Positions 15,631 through 25,800 of a stretch of 64,000 nt of DNA are shown one piece after another (position 1 is the first letter of the stretch; every line of letters begins with the position of its first letter). The stretch comes from Pollutimonas subterranea (GTDB lineage: Bacteria > Pseudomonadota > Gammaproteobacteria > Burkholderiales > Burkholderiaceae_B), in the NCBI RefSeq assembly GCF_002849655.1, contig NZ_PDNW01000007.1, forward strand, positions 62,001 through 126,000, read 5' to 3'. Position numbers and translations under genes: made by a program. Under the pieces are notes generated by a model. That model was not told the origin of the DNA. It did not search any database and saw only the letters and a list, made by a program, of their open reading frames with translations.

Positions 15631-16178
15631 CGGCACGAGCAAACACCATGTCCCTGAAGTCCATCGCTCCCAACGGTGCCTACGAGCTCACGAAAGAAGG
15701 CGCGGTGCTCATTGATATCCGCTCCTCGGACGAATACGCGCGTGAGCACATTGCGTTGGCGCATCACGTGCCGATGGAACGCCTGGTCACCGGTGCTCTG
15801 CCCATCGATAGTCTTGCGGTCCCCATCTATTACTGTCTTTCGGGCAGCCGCACTTGGGCGTATGCGCAAGCGCTCGCCGCGTGCGCGCCCTGCGACGCCT
15901 ATATGCTGGAAGGTGGGCTGAATGCCTGGAAGAAAATGGGATTGCCGGTGGTGACCGATGCGTCACGGCCCATAGAGTTGCAGCGCCAAGTCCAGATAGC
16001 CGCAGGCTCGATGATCGTGCTAGGCGCGCTGCTTGGGGGCACCGTGTCGCCCTGGTTTCACTGGCTGTCGGGTCTGGTCGGTTCAGGGCTGGTGTTCGCG
16101 GGCCTTTCCGGTTTTTGCGGCTTGGCCCGTGTGCTGGTGAAGATGCCGTGGAACAGGCAGCTAAGAGGTGGTCTGTGA
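15627..16178 (+). CDS. Rhodanese fused to a DUF2892 membrane domain
   Basis: This 183-residue protein has a rhodanese domain over about residues 5-110, with the active-site loop CLSGSRT (C-x2-G-x-R) and the LEGGLNAWKKMGLPV ending of single-domain rhodaneses. Residues about 115-180 are two hydrophobic helices (QIAAGSMIVLGALLGGTVS, LVGSGLVFAGLSGFCGLA), a DUF2892-like anchor. This is the YgaP architecture, a membrane-bound sulfurtransferase with the catalytic domain in the cytoplasm. It would accept persulfide sulfur. ATG at 15627 overlaps the arsR stop; a second ATG lies seven codons later. Confidence 0.85.
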   Translation: MTARANTMSLKSIAPNGAYELTKEGAVLIDIRSSDEYAREHIALAHHVPMERLVTGALPIDSLAVPIYYCLSGSRTWAYAQALAACAPCDAYMLEGGLNAWKKMGLPVVTDASRPIELQRQVQIAAGSMIVLGALLGGTVSPWFHWLSGLVGSGLVFAGLSGFCGLARVLVKMPWNRQLRGGL

Positions 16179-16250
16179 ATGATGCGGGGCGCATCGCTTC
16201 TTCTTATGGGCGCCGACGCTGATAATTTTTGTTGAACTATAGGAGTAAAC

Positions 16251-16451
16251 ATGAAATCGAACGTAGCTGGTATTGAACGCGTCCTTCGCATTATTTTGGG
16301 TATCGTCCTGATCGCTCTGGCTGCTACCGGGACGGTGGGTTGGTGGGGCTGGCTGGGTGTAGTGCCATTATTGACCGGATTGGCCGGCTTTTGTCCGTTG
16401 TATATGTTTCTTGGACGCAACGCATGTCCGATGCGGTCCAGGAAGTCATAG
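16251..16451 (+). CDS. DUF2892 small membrane protein
   Basis: This 66-residue protein begins MKSNVAGIERVLRIILGIVL and contains GWWGWLGVVPLLTGLAGFCP, the two-helix DUF2892 (YgaP C-terminal-like) signature with the conserved FCPLY and a second cysteine in NACPM. A GGAG site precedes the ATG. It is third in the arsR-rhodanese operon, 72 bases downstream, and duplicates the membrane module of the preceding gene. A membrane sulfur-handling role is inferred from linkage. Confidence 0.8.
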   Translation: MKSNVAGIERVLRIILGIVLIALAATGTVGWWGWLGVVPLLTGLAGFCPLYMFLGRNACPMRSRKS

Positions 16452-16529
16452 GTATCGGCCGATATCCGTTTTTCGATAGGCAGCATGCAGTGCGTGGGGG
16501 CTGATTCCTTCACGCGCTCCATGTCTGGC

Positions 16530-17426
16530 TTAGCTTCCCCGCATGACAGTGATGGGATCGAAGTGTGTCGTCACATCCAGTACGGGTTCGTACTGCATGA
16601 CGCGCTTGCGCGCTTCTGTCGCAATGGCATGGCCTTGGGCTATCGTCAGCGTGCCGTCCATTTCCAGGTCGACTTCGACCCAGATCATGTCCCCCAGCTT
16701 GCGGGTTTTCAATGCATGGATGCCATGTACGCCAGGCGTAGACAGTAAATGGTCGCGTATGCGCTTTTCGGTATCTTCGTCCACCGCCTGATCCATCAGG
16801 TCGTTGAACGACACAAAGAAGAACTTCCATCCCATGCGTACGATCATCAGTCCCACGATCAGCGCGGCCAATGGATCGGCCAAAGGAAAGCCGCTGATGT
16901 TGGCCAGGATACCTATGGCTACCACGAGGGACGATGCGGCGTCGGACCGGGCATGCCAGGCATTGGCGGCCAGCATGGACGAACGTACGCGCTTGGCCAC
17001 GTGCAGCAGGTAGCGGAACAGAATTTCCTTGGAAACAAGAGCCAGCAGGGCCACGGCCAGCGCACTGCTGTGCACCTGCGGGATAAGCCCGGGACTCTGC
17101 AGTTTTACGAAGCTGGCCCAAAGCATGCCCAGCCCTACCGACAGCAGCAGTGCACCGATGATCAGCGAAGCGGCTGTCTCGAAACGGCGGTGGCCGTAGG
17201 GGTGGTCGGCGTCGGGTGCCTTCAGGCTGTGCTTGTTGGCTACCAGCACCACGCCATCGGACACCAGGTCGGACAGTGAATGTATGGCATCGGCGACGAG
17301 CGCCGTTGAATGGGCGAACAGGCCGATAAGCAGCTGGACGATGGTCAACACGATGTTGACCACGACGCTGACCATCGTGCTGCGATGGCCTTCTGCCTGG
17401 CGGTTAGGGTCAACGTGCACGGCCAT
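16530..17426 (-). CDS. Cation diffusion facilitator transporter (FieF/MamM type)
   Basis: This 298-residue protein has six membrane segments over about residues 15-205. The metal-site patterns HSLSDLVSDG (helix II) and HARSDAASS (helix V) match, and ADHPYGHRRFE is the loop typical of FieF-like Zn/Fe/Mn exporters. The C-terminal cytoplasmic ferredoxin-like domain has VEVDLEMDG with histidines. It would export a divalent metal in exchange for protons. The gene ends 80 bases from the DUF2892 gene on the opposite strand and starts 10 bases downstream of metG, so it may share the metG transcript. Confidence 0.85.
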   Translation of the reverse strand: MAVHVDPNRQAEGHRSTMVSVVVNIVLTIVQLLIGLFAHSTALVADAIHSLSDLVSDGVVLVANKHSLKAPDADHPYGHRRFETAASLIIGALLLSVGLGMLWASFVKLQSPGLIPQVHSSALAVALLALVSKEILFRYLLHVAKRVRSSMLAANAWHARSDAASSLVVAIGILANISGFPLADPLAALIVGLMIVRMGWKFFFVSFNDLMDQAVDEDTEKRIRDHLLSTPGVHGIHALKTRKLGDMIWVEVDLEMDGTLTIAQGHAIATEARKRVMQYEPVLDVTTHFDPITVMRGS

Positions 17427-17435
17427 GATGCCGCC

Positions 17436-19508
17436 TTAGTTGATGCGCATGCCCGGCTGGGCGCCTGGCCATGGCTCCAGGATGTAAATGCCGCTGTCGA
17501 CCTTGTCGTCGTTATGGCTGGCAGCCAGCACCATGCCTTCCGACACACCGAAGCGCATCTTGCGCGGCGCCAGGTTGGCAACCAGGACGGTCAGCTTGCC
17601 GATCAGGTCGGCAGGTTGGTAGGCCGTTTTAATGCCCGAGAACACTTGACGATGGCGGCCTTCGCCGGCATCCAGCGTAAGGCACAGCAGTTTGTCGGAG
17701 CCTTCCACCGCCTCGCAGTTGACGATATGTGCGATGCGCAGGTCGATCTTGGCGAAATCCTTGATATCGATGATATCGGCAATGGCTTCACCACCCGGAA
17801 CGACGACAGGTGCCGCCGGCGGCTCGAACAAATCGTCCAGCATCTTGGGTTCGACCCGCTGCATCAGGTGCTTGAACGGCGAAATCTGTCCGGGCAGCTC
17901 GCCGGCGTCGGTCCAAAGGTAGCTGTTTTCCGCAGCAAAAAGCTCGCGCGCGACCTTGTCGGTAAGCACCGGCAACACCGGCGTCAGCATCACCGAAAGC
18001 GCCTTGAAACCGGCCAGGGCGCGCGAGCATACGTCCTGCAGTGCCGCTTTTAGGTCGGCGTCTGCATTGGCAATGCCTTTTGCCATCACCCAGGGTTGCG
18101 CGGCATCGAAGGCTTGGTTGATGTGGTCGGCGTGCGCCATGATGTGGCGGATCGCGCGACCATACTCGCGCAGTTCAAAATCGGCCCGCACTTGCTCGGT
18201 GACCTGTTTCAGTTCATTTTGGAGGGCGGGAACATCGCCCAGGTACGCCAGCTTACCGTCGAAATGCTTGCTGATGAAGTTGGCCGCGCGGCTGGCGATA
18301 TTGACGTACTTGCCGATGAGGTCGCTATTGACACGCGCAATGAAATCGTCGGGATTGAAATCCAGGTCTTCGACGTGTGCGTTGAGCTTGGCGGCAATGT
18401 AGTAACGCATCCATTCGGCGTTCATGCCGAGTTCCAGGTAACGCAGCGGCGAAATCCCGGTACCACGGCTTTTTGACATTTTCTCGCCGCTCACGGTGAT
18501 AAACCCGTGTACATGCAGCCCGTCCGGGGCCTTGCGTCCGGAGAACTTGAGCATGGCCGGCCAGAACAGGGCGTGGAAGTAGACGATGTCCTTGCCGATG
18601 AAATGCACTTGCTCGGTGTCGCTCTCCGGGTCCAGCAGTGCGTCGAAATCGATGCCCTGCTGCGTGCAGTAGGCTTTCAGCGAGGCCAGGTAGCCCACCG
18701 GCGCGTCCAGCCAGACATAGAAAAACTTGCCGGGCGCATCGGGTATGGGGATGCCAAAGTACGGTTCGTCGCGGGAGATGTCCCAGTCGGCAAGGTTAGC
18801 TTCGCTGTCTGCCGTGCCGGTGCCCAGCCATTCGCGTGTCTTGGCCAGCACTTCGGATTGCAGACGCTTGTTGCCGCTGGCATTGCTGCCTGTGGTCCAG
18901 GCCTGCAGGAACTCCACGCAGCGCGGATCCGACAGCTTGAAGAAAAAGTGTTCCGACGACTTCAATACCGGAGTGGCATTGGTCAGGGTGGAATAGGGCT
19001 TGATCAGTTCGGTGGCGGCGTACACGGCGCCGCACACTTCGCAGGAGTCGCCGTATTGGTCTTTGGCGTGGCAGCGCGGGCATTCGCCCTTGATGTAGCG
19101 GTCGGGCAGGAACATGCCTTTGACCGGATCATAGAATTGTTCGATGACCCGGGAATTGATGAAACCGGCCGCTTTCAGGCGCCTGTAGATGTCTTGCGAC
19201 AGCTCCACGTTCTCGACCGAATCGGTCGAATGCCAGTGATCGAACTTGATATGAAAGCCGTTAAGGTACTGGGGGCGTTCCGCGGCGTAGCGAGCGACAA
19301 GCGCCTGGGGCGTGATGCCTTCGCTTTCAGCCTTGAGCATGATGGGCGCGCCATGGGCGTCATCGGCGCCGACGAAGTGCACGGTATGTTGCGACATTCG
19401 CATCGACCTCACCCAGATATCGGCCTGGATGTATTCCATGATGTGGCCGATATGAAATGATCCATTGGCGTAGGGCAGGGCGGTAGTGACGAATATCGTG
19501 CGCGGCAT
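17436..19508 (-). CDS. metG: Methionyl-tRNA synthetase
   Basis: This 690-residue class I synthetase contains the HIGH motif in [12 protein letters not shown] and a Zn-binding insertion [17 protein letters not shown] (about residues 143-159). The KMSKS loop is near residue 343. A C-terminal EMAP-II/Trbp111 tRNA-binding domain spans about residues 580-690 ([15 protein letters not shown]). Length matches the E. coli enzyme (677). It charges initiator and elongator tRNA-Met. It is divergent from the small membrane gene and apbC, an arrangement I associate with Bordetella-like genomes. Confidence 0.96.
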   Translation of the reverse strand: MPRTIFVTTALPYANGSFHIGHIMEYIQADIWVRSMRMSQHTVHFVGADDAHGAPIMLKAESEGITPQALVARYAAERPQYLNGFHIKFDHWHSTDSVENVELSQDIYRRLKAAGFINSRVIEQFYDPVKGMFLPDRYIKGECPRCHAKDQYGDSCEVCGAVYAATELIKPYSTLTNATPVLKSSEHFFFKLSDPRCVEFLQAWTTGSNASGNKRLQSEVLAKTREWLGTGTADSEANLADWDISRDEPYFGIPIPDAPGKFFYVWLDAPVGYLASLKAYCTQQGIDFDALLDPESDTEQVHFIGKDIVYFHALFWPAMLKFSGRKAPDGLHVHGFITVSGEKMSKSRGTGISPLRYLELGMNAEWMRYYIAAKLNAHVEDLDFNPDDFIARVNSDLIGKYVNIASRAANFISKHFDGKLAYLGDVPALQNELKQVTEQVRADFELREYGRAIRHIMAHADHINQAFDAAQPWVMAKGIANADADLKAALQDVCSRALAGFKALSVMLTPVLPVLTDKVARELFAAENSYLWTDAGELPGQISPFKHLMQRVEPKMLDDLFEPPAAPVVVPGGEAIADIIDIKDFAKIDLRIAHIVNCEAVEGSDKLLCLTLDAGEGRHRQVFSGIKTAYQPADLIGKLTVLVANLAPRKMRFGVSEGMVLAASHNDDKVDSGIYILEPWPGAQPGMRIN

Positions 19509-19695
19509 GTCGAATCGTTATAAAAGACTAAAGAAAACGATTTTAGGGCTTTCGCGCGTATGTTGCTCGAATGGCACTAAAGCCGTCCTGGCGGTCGGGC
19601 TAGCCAAGGCGTAATTGTGTGGATTCGTAAGCAATGGTGTGGTGACGGATACCCGGCATGCCTGGATCCCTCGACCAGCCCGGCTTAGCAGGGCG

Positions 19696-19944
19696 TTACG
19701 GAATTTCCCGCATCTCGATATCGGTTACGTCTTTGTTTTTAAAGACGTTATTGGCTTCGCTGGCCTTGCGGCGATCGGCCCAGTAGGCCTTGACGCCAAA
19801 TGGACGGCCTTTGATACGGGCCACGACATACAGCAGGCCGATTGCAATGGCGGTGGACGCCATGAATACAATCGCCATCGCCATGCCGAAAATGGCCAGG
19901 ACAAAGAAGAGGATGCCGCGGATAATTTGATTAAATATATTCAT
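19696..19944 (-). CDS. Small two-helix membrane protein of unknown function
   Basis: This 82-residue protein has two hydrophobic helices (GILFFVLAIFGMAMAIVF and STAIAIGLLYVVARI) followed by a charged cytoplasmic tail (GRPFGVKAYWADRRKASEA). The tail has good coding character and no shadow gene explains it. The start is ATG at 19944, preceded by the metG-apbC intergenic region. It lies between metG and apbC with 187 bases on the metG side. I do not recognise a named family. Confidence 0.6.
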   Translation of the reverse strand: MNIFNQIIRGILFFVLAIFGMAMAIVFMASTAIAIGLLYVVARIKGRPFGVKAYWADRRKASEANNVFKNKDVTDIEMREIP

Positions 19945-20035
19945 CGTAACTATGTAGACCCCTTGCGGGGAAAATAATTCCCTCAATCCGCTATTCTTCA
20001 GGCTTCGGTGTAAATTTCCACGTAAGGCTACAACT

Positions 20036-21121
20036 ATGAGCTCGAATCCCGACCAAATAATTGCTGCGCTATCCGAAGTGATAGACCCCAATACAAAGAA
20101 AAAGCTGGCGGTCACTTCAAAAAATTGCGAAATCCAGTTTGAGGGCATGGATGCAACTGTCACTGTACCCCTCGGTTATCCATCGCACAATGGGCACGCC
20201 GAACTACAGAAACGTATTGAAACCGCTTTGGCCGCAAAAGGCGTAAAGCTCAAGGCCTTGCGCTTTACGACCAAGATTGCCACGCATGCGGTTCAGCCCG
20301 GCCTCAAGCCCATGCCGAATGTGCGCAACATCATTGCGGTCGCATCCGGAAAAGGCGGGGTCGGCAAAAGCACGACAGCCGTGAATATTGCCCTTGCCCT
20401 GGCAAGCCAGGGTGCCCGCGTGGGTTTGCTGGATGCCGATATTTACGGGCCAAGCGTGCCCATCATGCTGGGTTTGTCCGGCAAACCAAAAAGCCTTGAC
20501 GGCAAGACCATGGAGCCGCTGGTGGGCCATGGCCTGCAAGCCAATTCAATTGGCTTTCTTATCGATGAAGACTCACCCGCCATATGGCGCGGTCCCATGG
20601 TCACGCAGGCGCTCACACAGTTGTTGACACAAAGCAACTGGAACGATCTTGACTATCTGATTGTCGACATGCCACCCGGCACCGGCGATATTGCCCTGAC
20701 CATGGCGCAGAAGGTGCCGCTTACCGGGGCCATTATCGTGACCACGCCGCAGGATCTCGCACTGGCCGATGCGCGGCGCGGCCTGCGCATGTTCCAGAAG
20801 GTGAACGTGCCGGTGCTGGGCGTTGTCGAAAACATGTCTGTGCATATTTGTTCCAATTGTGGTCATGCCGAACCTATATTCGGCGAACACGGGGGTCGAA
20901 ACATGGCTGCTGAATTCAATCTGCCCTGGTTGGGCGCCTTGCCCTTGCAACTGAGCATCCGCACGCAGACCGATTCCGGAACGCCTAGTGTGGTCGCCGA
21001 GCCGCAAGGCGAGCCGGCCCGCGCCTACCATGCCATCGCCACGGCGCTGGCAGCCAACGTCGCGGCATTGCCGCGCGATATGGCTGCCAAGATGCCCGGT
21101 GTGGTCGTGCGGAAGGCCTGA
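20036..21121 (+). CDS. apbC: Iron-sulfur cluster carrier ApbC/Mrp
   Basis: This 361-residue protein has an N-terminal MIP18/DUF59-like domain (about residues 1-85) and a deviant Walker A motif SGKGGVGKSTTAVN (about 104-117). YGPSVPIMLGLSG follows, and the CSNC motif near residue 275 binds the transferable 4Fe-4S cluster. It is a cytosolic ATP-dependent Fe-S carrier. The gene is followed four bases later by tamA but is probably transcribed independently of it. Confidence 0.93.
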   Translation: MSSNPDQIIAALSEVIDPNTKKKLAVTSKNCEIQFEGMDATVTVPLGYPSHNGHAELQKRIETALAAKGVKLKALRFTTKIATHAVQPGLKPMPNVRNIIAVASGKGGVGKSTTAVNIALALASQGARVGLLDADIYGPSVPIMLGLSGKPKSLDGKTMEPLVGHGLQANSIGFLIDEDSPAIWRGPMVTQALTQLLTQSNWNDLDYLIVDMPPGTGDIALTMAQKVPLTGAIIVTTPQDLALADARRGLRMFQKVNVPVLGVVENMSVHICSNCGHAEPIFGEHGGRNMAAEFNLPWLGALPLQLSIRTQTDSGTPSVVAEPQGEPARAYHAIATALAANVAALPRDMAAKMPGVVVRKA

Positions 21122-21125
21122 CTTA

Positions 21126-22898
21126 ATGCGGCGTGGCATTGTCTGCCTGCTCTGGGCGCTTGGCATGGCGCAGGGCGCCCACGCGGCCAAACCAGAGGTT
21201 GTCATTGACCCGGGCGGTGTTTCGCCCGCGGCCTTGCAGTCGATCAATGGCGCCATCGAAGCGATTACCCGGCTGGCCGAAGACCAGGACGGCGGCGAAG
21301 TGACGCGGCTGCGCCGGCGCGCGCGCGATGCCACCTTGTCGGCGCTTCAAACACAGGGTTACTTCGACCCGAAAGTGACGCTCGAAGTAGGCCAGGATAT
21401 AGGCGGGGAAACCTGGGACATCATTATCGAACCCGGTGAAGTCTCTATGGTGGACGACGTGCAGCTGGGCTTTAGCGGTCAGATCACGCGCCCCGAGTTC
21501 ACCGGCCGAGTTGCATCGTTGAAAAAACAATGGCCTCTGGAAAAAGGCATGCCGTTTATCAACCAGGCCTGGAGCAATGCAAAGTCGACCTTGCTGGACG
21601 ATGTCAGCCGCAAGGACTTCTTCTTCGCGCGCCTGACCAACACGCAGGCCACGATAGACGCCGAAAACGCCCAGGCCGATCTCTTCGTGGAAGTCGAAAG
21701 CGGGCCGCGCGTCAGAATGGGCGAGATCACCATGATAGGGCTCAAGCGGGTACCGCCCGAACTGATCAATCGTTATATCCAGTACACGCCGGGCGATCCT
21801 TATGACCAGGACAAGCTCGATGAATGGCAACAAGCCTTGCAGTCCACCTCCTTCTTTCGCGGCGCCTTTGTCACGCTGAACCAGGATCAGGCCGCCCAGA
21901 AGGTGCTGCCCAATGGCGAAATGGAATTACCCCTGCGGGTCCAGGTGTCCGAGGCTCCCGCACGGCGCGTGACAACATCCATAGGCATAGACAGCGACAA
22001 CGGCCTGGGCGTGGAAGGCCTGTACCGGCAGAATGTGGTGTTTGGCAAGCCGGTCTGGATAGAGACCGGCCTGGGACTGGACAAGAATCGCCAGCGGTTT
22101 TTCTTCGACGTGAACCTGCCGCCTACCAGCAAGGGCTACAAGGATGCCGTCGGCGTGCTGTATGAGCACAGCGATATCGAGGGGCTGGATAACTCGCGCA
22201 TAGGGCTGGGCTGGAAGCGCCGCCAGGAACGCAAGGCCGCCGGCGATAGCCGGGTTGAATACGAGACCCAGTGGGGGCTCGTTGCCGCCTACGACAATAC
22301 GGATATCAGCGGCGCGGAAACCTATGAAGTGCCCACAATGGTTGGCACCTGGCAGTGGCTGCGCCGCGATGTCGACGCAAAATACGATCCCCGCGAGGGC
22401 AACTTGGTCGATTTTGGCTTGGGCGCCGGTGTGACGTTGGACAAGGGCGAGCCTTTTTACCGCAGTGGCCTGCGCGTGCAGCAGTGGTGGCCCGTCGGGG
22501 CACGCGACGTCCTGACTGTGCGCGGCGAGGTCGGCAAGGTATGGTCGCAAACTGATAGGCTGCCCCAGGACTTCGGCTATCGCACGGGCGGTGCGCGATC
22601 CATACGCGGTTACCGTTATCAAAGCATAGGCCTGGAGCGCGGCGATGCCATTATCGGCGCGCCTGCGCTGGCCGTCGTCAGCGTGGAGTACACGCACTAC
22701 TTTACCGAAATGCTGGGCATGAATTTTTTCGTGGATGCCGGCGATGCGGCGGAATCGTTCGGAGAGATGGACGTGGCATTGGGTTATGGCCTGGGACTTG
22801 CTGTCAGGACGCCCGCCGGGCCATTTTTTGTTGACGTCGCTTACGGACAGCGCGAGCGCCGCCTGCGTCTGCATTTCTCCCTGGGTATTGCGTTTTGA
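21126..22898 (+). CDS. tamA: Autotransporter assembly factor TamA (Omp85 family)
   Basis: This 590-residue protein has an N-terminal signal (MRRGIVCLLWALGMAQGAHA) and three POTRA-like domains over about residues 25-270. A 16-strand beta-barrel follows, with the Omp85 motif GGARSIRGYRYQSIG near residue 490 and a terminal phenylalanine (LGIAF). It inserts with TamB in the outer membrane/periplasm to help assemble outer-membrane proteins. Its stop overlaps the tamB start. The upstream ORF extension is inside apbC in another frame and is not used. Confidence 0.92.
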   Translation: MRRGIVCLLWALGMAQGAHAAKPEVVIDPGGVSPAALQSINGAIEAITRLAEDQDGGEVTRLRRRARDATLSALQTQGYFDPKVTLEVGQDIGGETWDIIIEPGEVSMVDDVQLGFSGQITRPEFTGRVASLKKQWPLEKGMPFINQAWSNAKSTLLDDVSRKDFFFARLTNTQATIDAENAQADLFVEVESGPRVRMGEITMIGLKRVPPELINRYIQYTPGDPYDQDKLDEWQQALQSTSFFRGAFVTLNQDQAAQKVLPNGEMELPLRVQVSEAPARRVTTSIGIDSDNGLGVEGLYRQNVVFGKPVWIETGLGLDKNRQRFFFDVNLPPTSKGYKDAVGVLYEHSDIEGLDNSRIGLGWKRRQERKAAGDSRVEYETQWGLVAAYDNTDISGAETYEVPTMVGTWQWLRRDVDAKYDPREGNLVDFGLGAGVTLDKGEPFYRSGLRVQQWWPVGARDVLTVRGEVGKVWSQTDRLPQDFGYRTGGARSIRGYRYQSIGLERGDAIIGAPALAVVSVEYTHYFTEMLGMNFFVDAGDAAESFGEMDVALGYGLGLAVRTPAGPFFVDVAYGQRERRLRLHFSLGIAF

Positions 22899-25800
22899 GC
22901 ACTGTGTTGCGCTGGTTGCGCGGGATTTTCATCTGGATCGGTCCCATCATCGTCGTGCTGCTGCTAGTGTGCAGCAGCTTTCTGTATTGGGTGCTTGCCA
23001 CGCCGGCGGGCAGCCGGTGGGCCGTCATCACGGCGGCCGAGCAGCTGGGCGGCCAAGTGGCGGGCGTGTCGGGAAGTATTTGGAACGGCCTTTATGTCGA
23101 TGACTTCGATGCCGGCTTTCCCGGTGCGAGCGTCAAGCTGGGTCGTTTTCATGTGCAGGCGCGCTGGCCGGAATTGTTGCAGCGTCGTTTGCATGTGCAG
23201 GAACTGGCTGCTGAATCTGTCACGATCAACCTCGCGCCCAGCGCCGACGAGACGCCGGGCGAGCCTTTTTCCATGCCGGCCTTGCCCTTCAGCATTGCCA
23301 TTGATCGTCTGGCTCTGGATGAATTGATCGTTCACCAGAACGGCGACCTCATTCCGATGAGCATTCGTGATCTCGCCACGTCGATCACCCTGGACCAGAA
23401 TGGCGGGAAGCTGGTCATCGATAGCGTGGAGTTGGGGCACGAGCAGGGGCTCGCCACCTTCAAAGGCGAGCTTGATGTGCTGAGTCTGAGTGATCCATGG
23501 CCGAGCCGGGCGCATCTGACGACCCAGGCGGTAGGCCTGACCGCCGATTCGCCACTATGCCTGAATCGTTTCCTGCCCTCCTTGCCGGCGAAGAAAACCG
23601 AAGGACAGGCGGGTACCGTGATTGCGCCGGCGCAGGAGGGAGAAAGCGTTCCCTGTTCGCTGGACATCGACACGACGATTGAAGGCAGCATGGAGTCGCT
23701 TGGCGTCGTCATCAAGGGCAGCGGCCAAGGAATGAGCCTGGACGCCGATATATCGCTCGCGCCGCGCGCCGCGTTTCCCCTGAAAGGCGGGAAAGTCGCA
23801 TTGCAGCTGGCAGACGATTCGTCCTTGCATGCCGATCTGGACTGGTCGTCCAGCGTGGCTGGTGACGTAATACTGGACCGCGTGGTGGGTACGCTGCGTA
23901 CAGAAAAGCTGGATGTGGGTGCGCTTGTCGGCGATTCCATACCGCCGGCCGTCATAACGACTTCAGCCGATTTCGATGTGGCGCTGCGCGGCCACAGTGA
24001 GCTGGTGTCGGGCGATGTAGCCTTGAGCTTTGCCGATGGCTCGCACTGGAACAAGCAACCGCTGTCTGGCGAGTTGAAGGGCAAGATGGTCAACGCGGCA
24101 ACGCCCTCGCCGGTAGCAGCTCCAGCCGCAACCGTGCCGTCGCCCGTCGCGCCGCTATGGCAGTCCCTGCAACTGGCATCGCTGAACATGGATCTGCGCC
24201 TGGGCAAGAATCATCTTCGCGCGCAAGGTGGACTTGGCTCGGTCCACACTGATTTGAAGCTGGATTTGGCGGCGCCTGATCTTGCGGCTTTCTGGCCGGG
24301 TGTGACGGGTGGCGCAAGCTTGATCGGACAGGTGGCCGGGACGCCCGCGAATCACAGCGCGCAGATTACCGCCCAATACACGCCGGACAAGAGCAAGCCG
24401 CAGCAGGTCGGTAGTGCACCAGCCAAGGCAACGATAAAGCTGGAAGGCGCATGGGGAAAAGGGCCTACGGAACAGGACAGCATCCACGGCTGGCGCGGGA
24501 AAATATTGGCGCTGGACGTCGATCATGCCGGCTTGGGCCTGCACTCGGACTCGACCACCATTATCAGCTTTTTGCCCGGCCAGGTGGCGCCGGCATGGCA
24601 GTGGCAGGTCGGGAGCACCCGTGTGGATGTCCAAATGGGCGCACGTACATTGTTCACATTGAGCCACAAGGGTTCGCGGGGCGGGCCGGGACGCTGGGAA
24701 ACCGAGGGTGCTATCGCCAGCTTGCCGGTTTCCGCGGCGCTGGTTGAGGAACTGCGCAAGAAGCTGGATGTCGAGGCCAAGGAAGAGGCCGATCGCGGCG
24801 GCATCACGATCAAGGCCAACAAGGGCGACGACAAGTCCGAGGTCGTGTTTGCCCTGGACTGGGATCTGAAATTTGCCGGCGCGCTGGAAGGCCGTGCGCA
24901 CATTGAGCGCGTTTCGGGCGATGTCATGGTTCCCGCCGAGCCGGCATTCCCGCTGGGCCTGCAAGCTTTTTCCCTGGACGTGAATGCCAAGGCCACCAAC
25001 GGCTCAACCAGCCGTTTGACCGCCGACCTGGATCTGAAGACCGCCCGCATGGGCGAGGTTTCGGCCAGCGCCGAAACCTTGATCCACGCCACGCCCGGCG
25101 GCGGCATCGTACTTAACCCCAAGGACGCCAAGACGGTAAAACTCGATGCCAATATCGACGACCTGGGCTGGACCAGTCTTTTCCTGGACGACGCGATGGA
25201 GCTGGGCGGGGCCGTGCAGGCAAATGTCGAATTGCAGAGCAAGCCTGACGGTACCTGGAACAGTACTGGAACCATTTCCGGCCAGAAGATACGTCTTGTC
25301 CGCATTGATGACGGCATACGGTTGCTGGACGGTACGCTGTCGGCCAGGCTGCAGGACGAGCGGCTGATTCTTGATAGCCTGAACTTTCCGGCGCTGCTGC
25401 GGGTCGAGCCTAAAGAATGGCGCACGGCAGAATGGCTGAAGACGAATCCGGATGCCAAAAACGGCAAGTTGACGATTACCGGCGACTGGAACTTGTTCGA
25501 GTCCAGCGGAATCATCGACCTGGATCTTTACCGCTATCCGATACTGCAGCGTTCGGACCGCTATGCCATGATCACCGGCAAGTTGCGCCTCGCCATAGAA
25601 CTGCCCAAGATCGCCATCAATGGCGCCATTACGGCCGATGCCGGCTGGTTCGATCTTGACATGCTGGGCGGCATTCCCACGGTCGACAGCGACGTGGTGG
25701 TGATGCGCCCCGGCGACGCCAAGAAAGCGCCCGCCGTGCCCATGGACATTTCCATGGACCTGGATGTCGATCTTGGTCGCCGCTTCTATCTGACTGGCTA

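Noticed and set aside
19615-19977. Plus-strand 120-codon frame opposite the small membrane gene
   Set aside because: Text has no conserved pattern, and the minus strand frame at 19696-19944 has proper hydrophobic helices.
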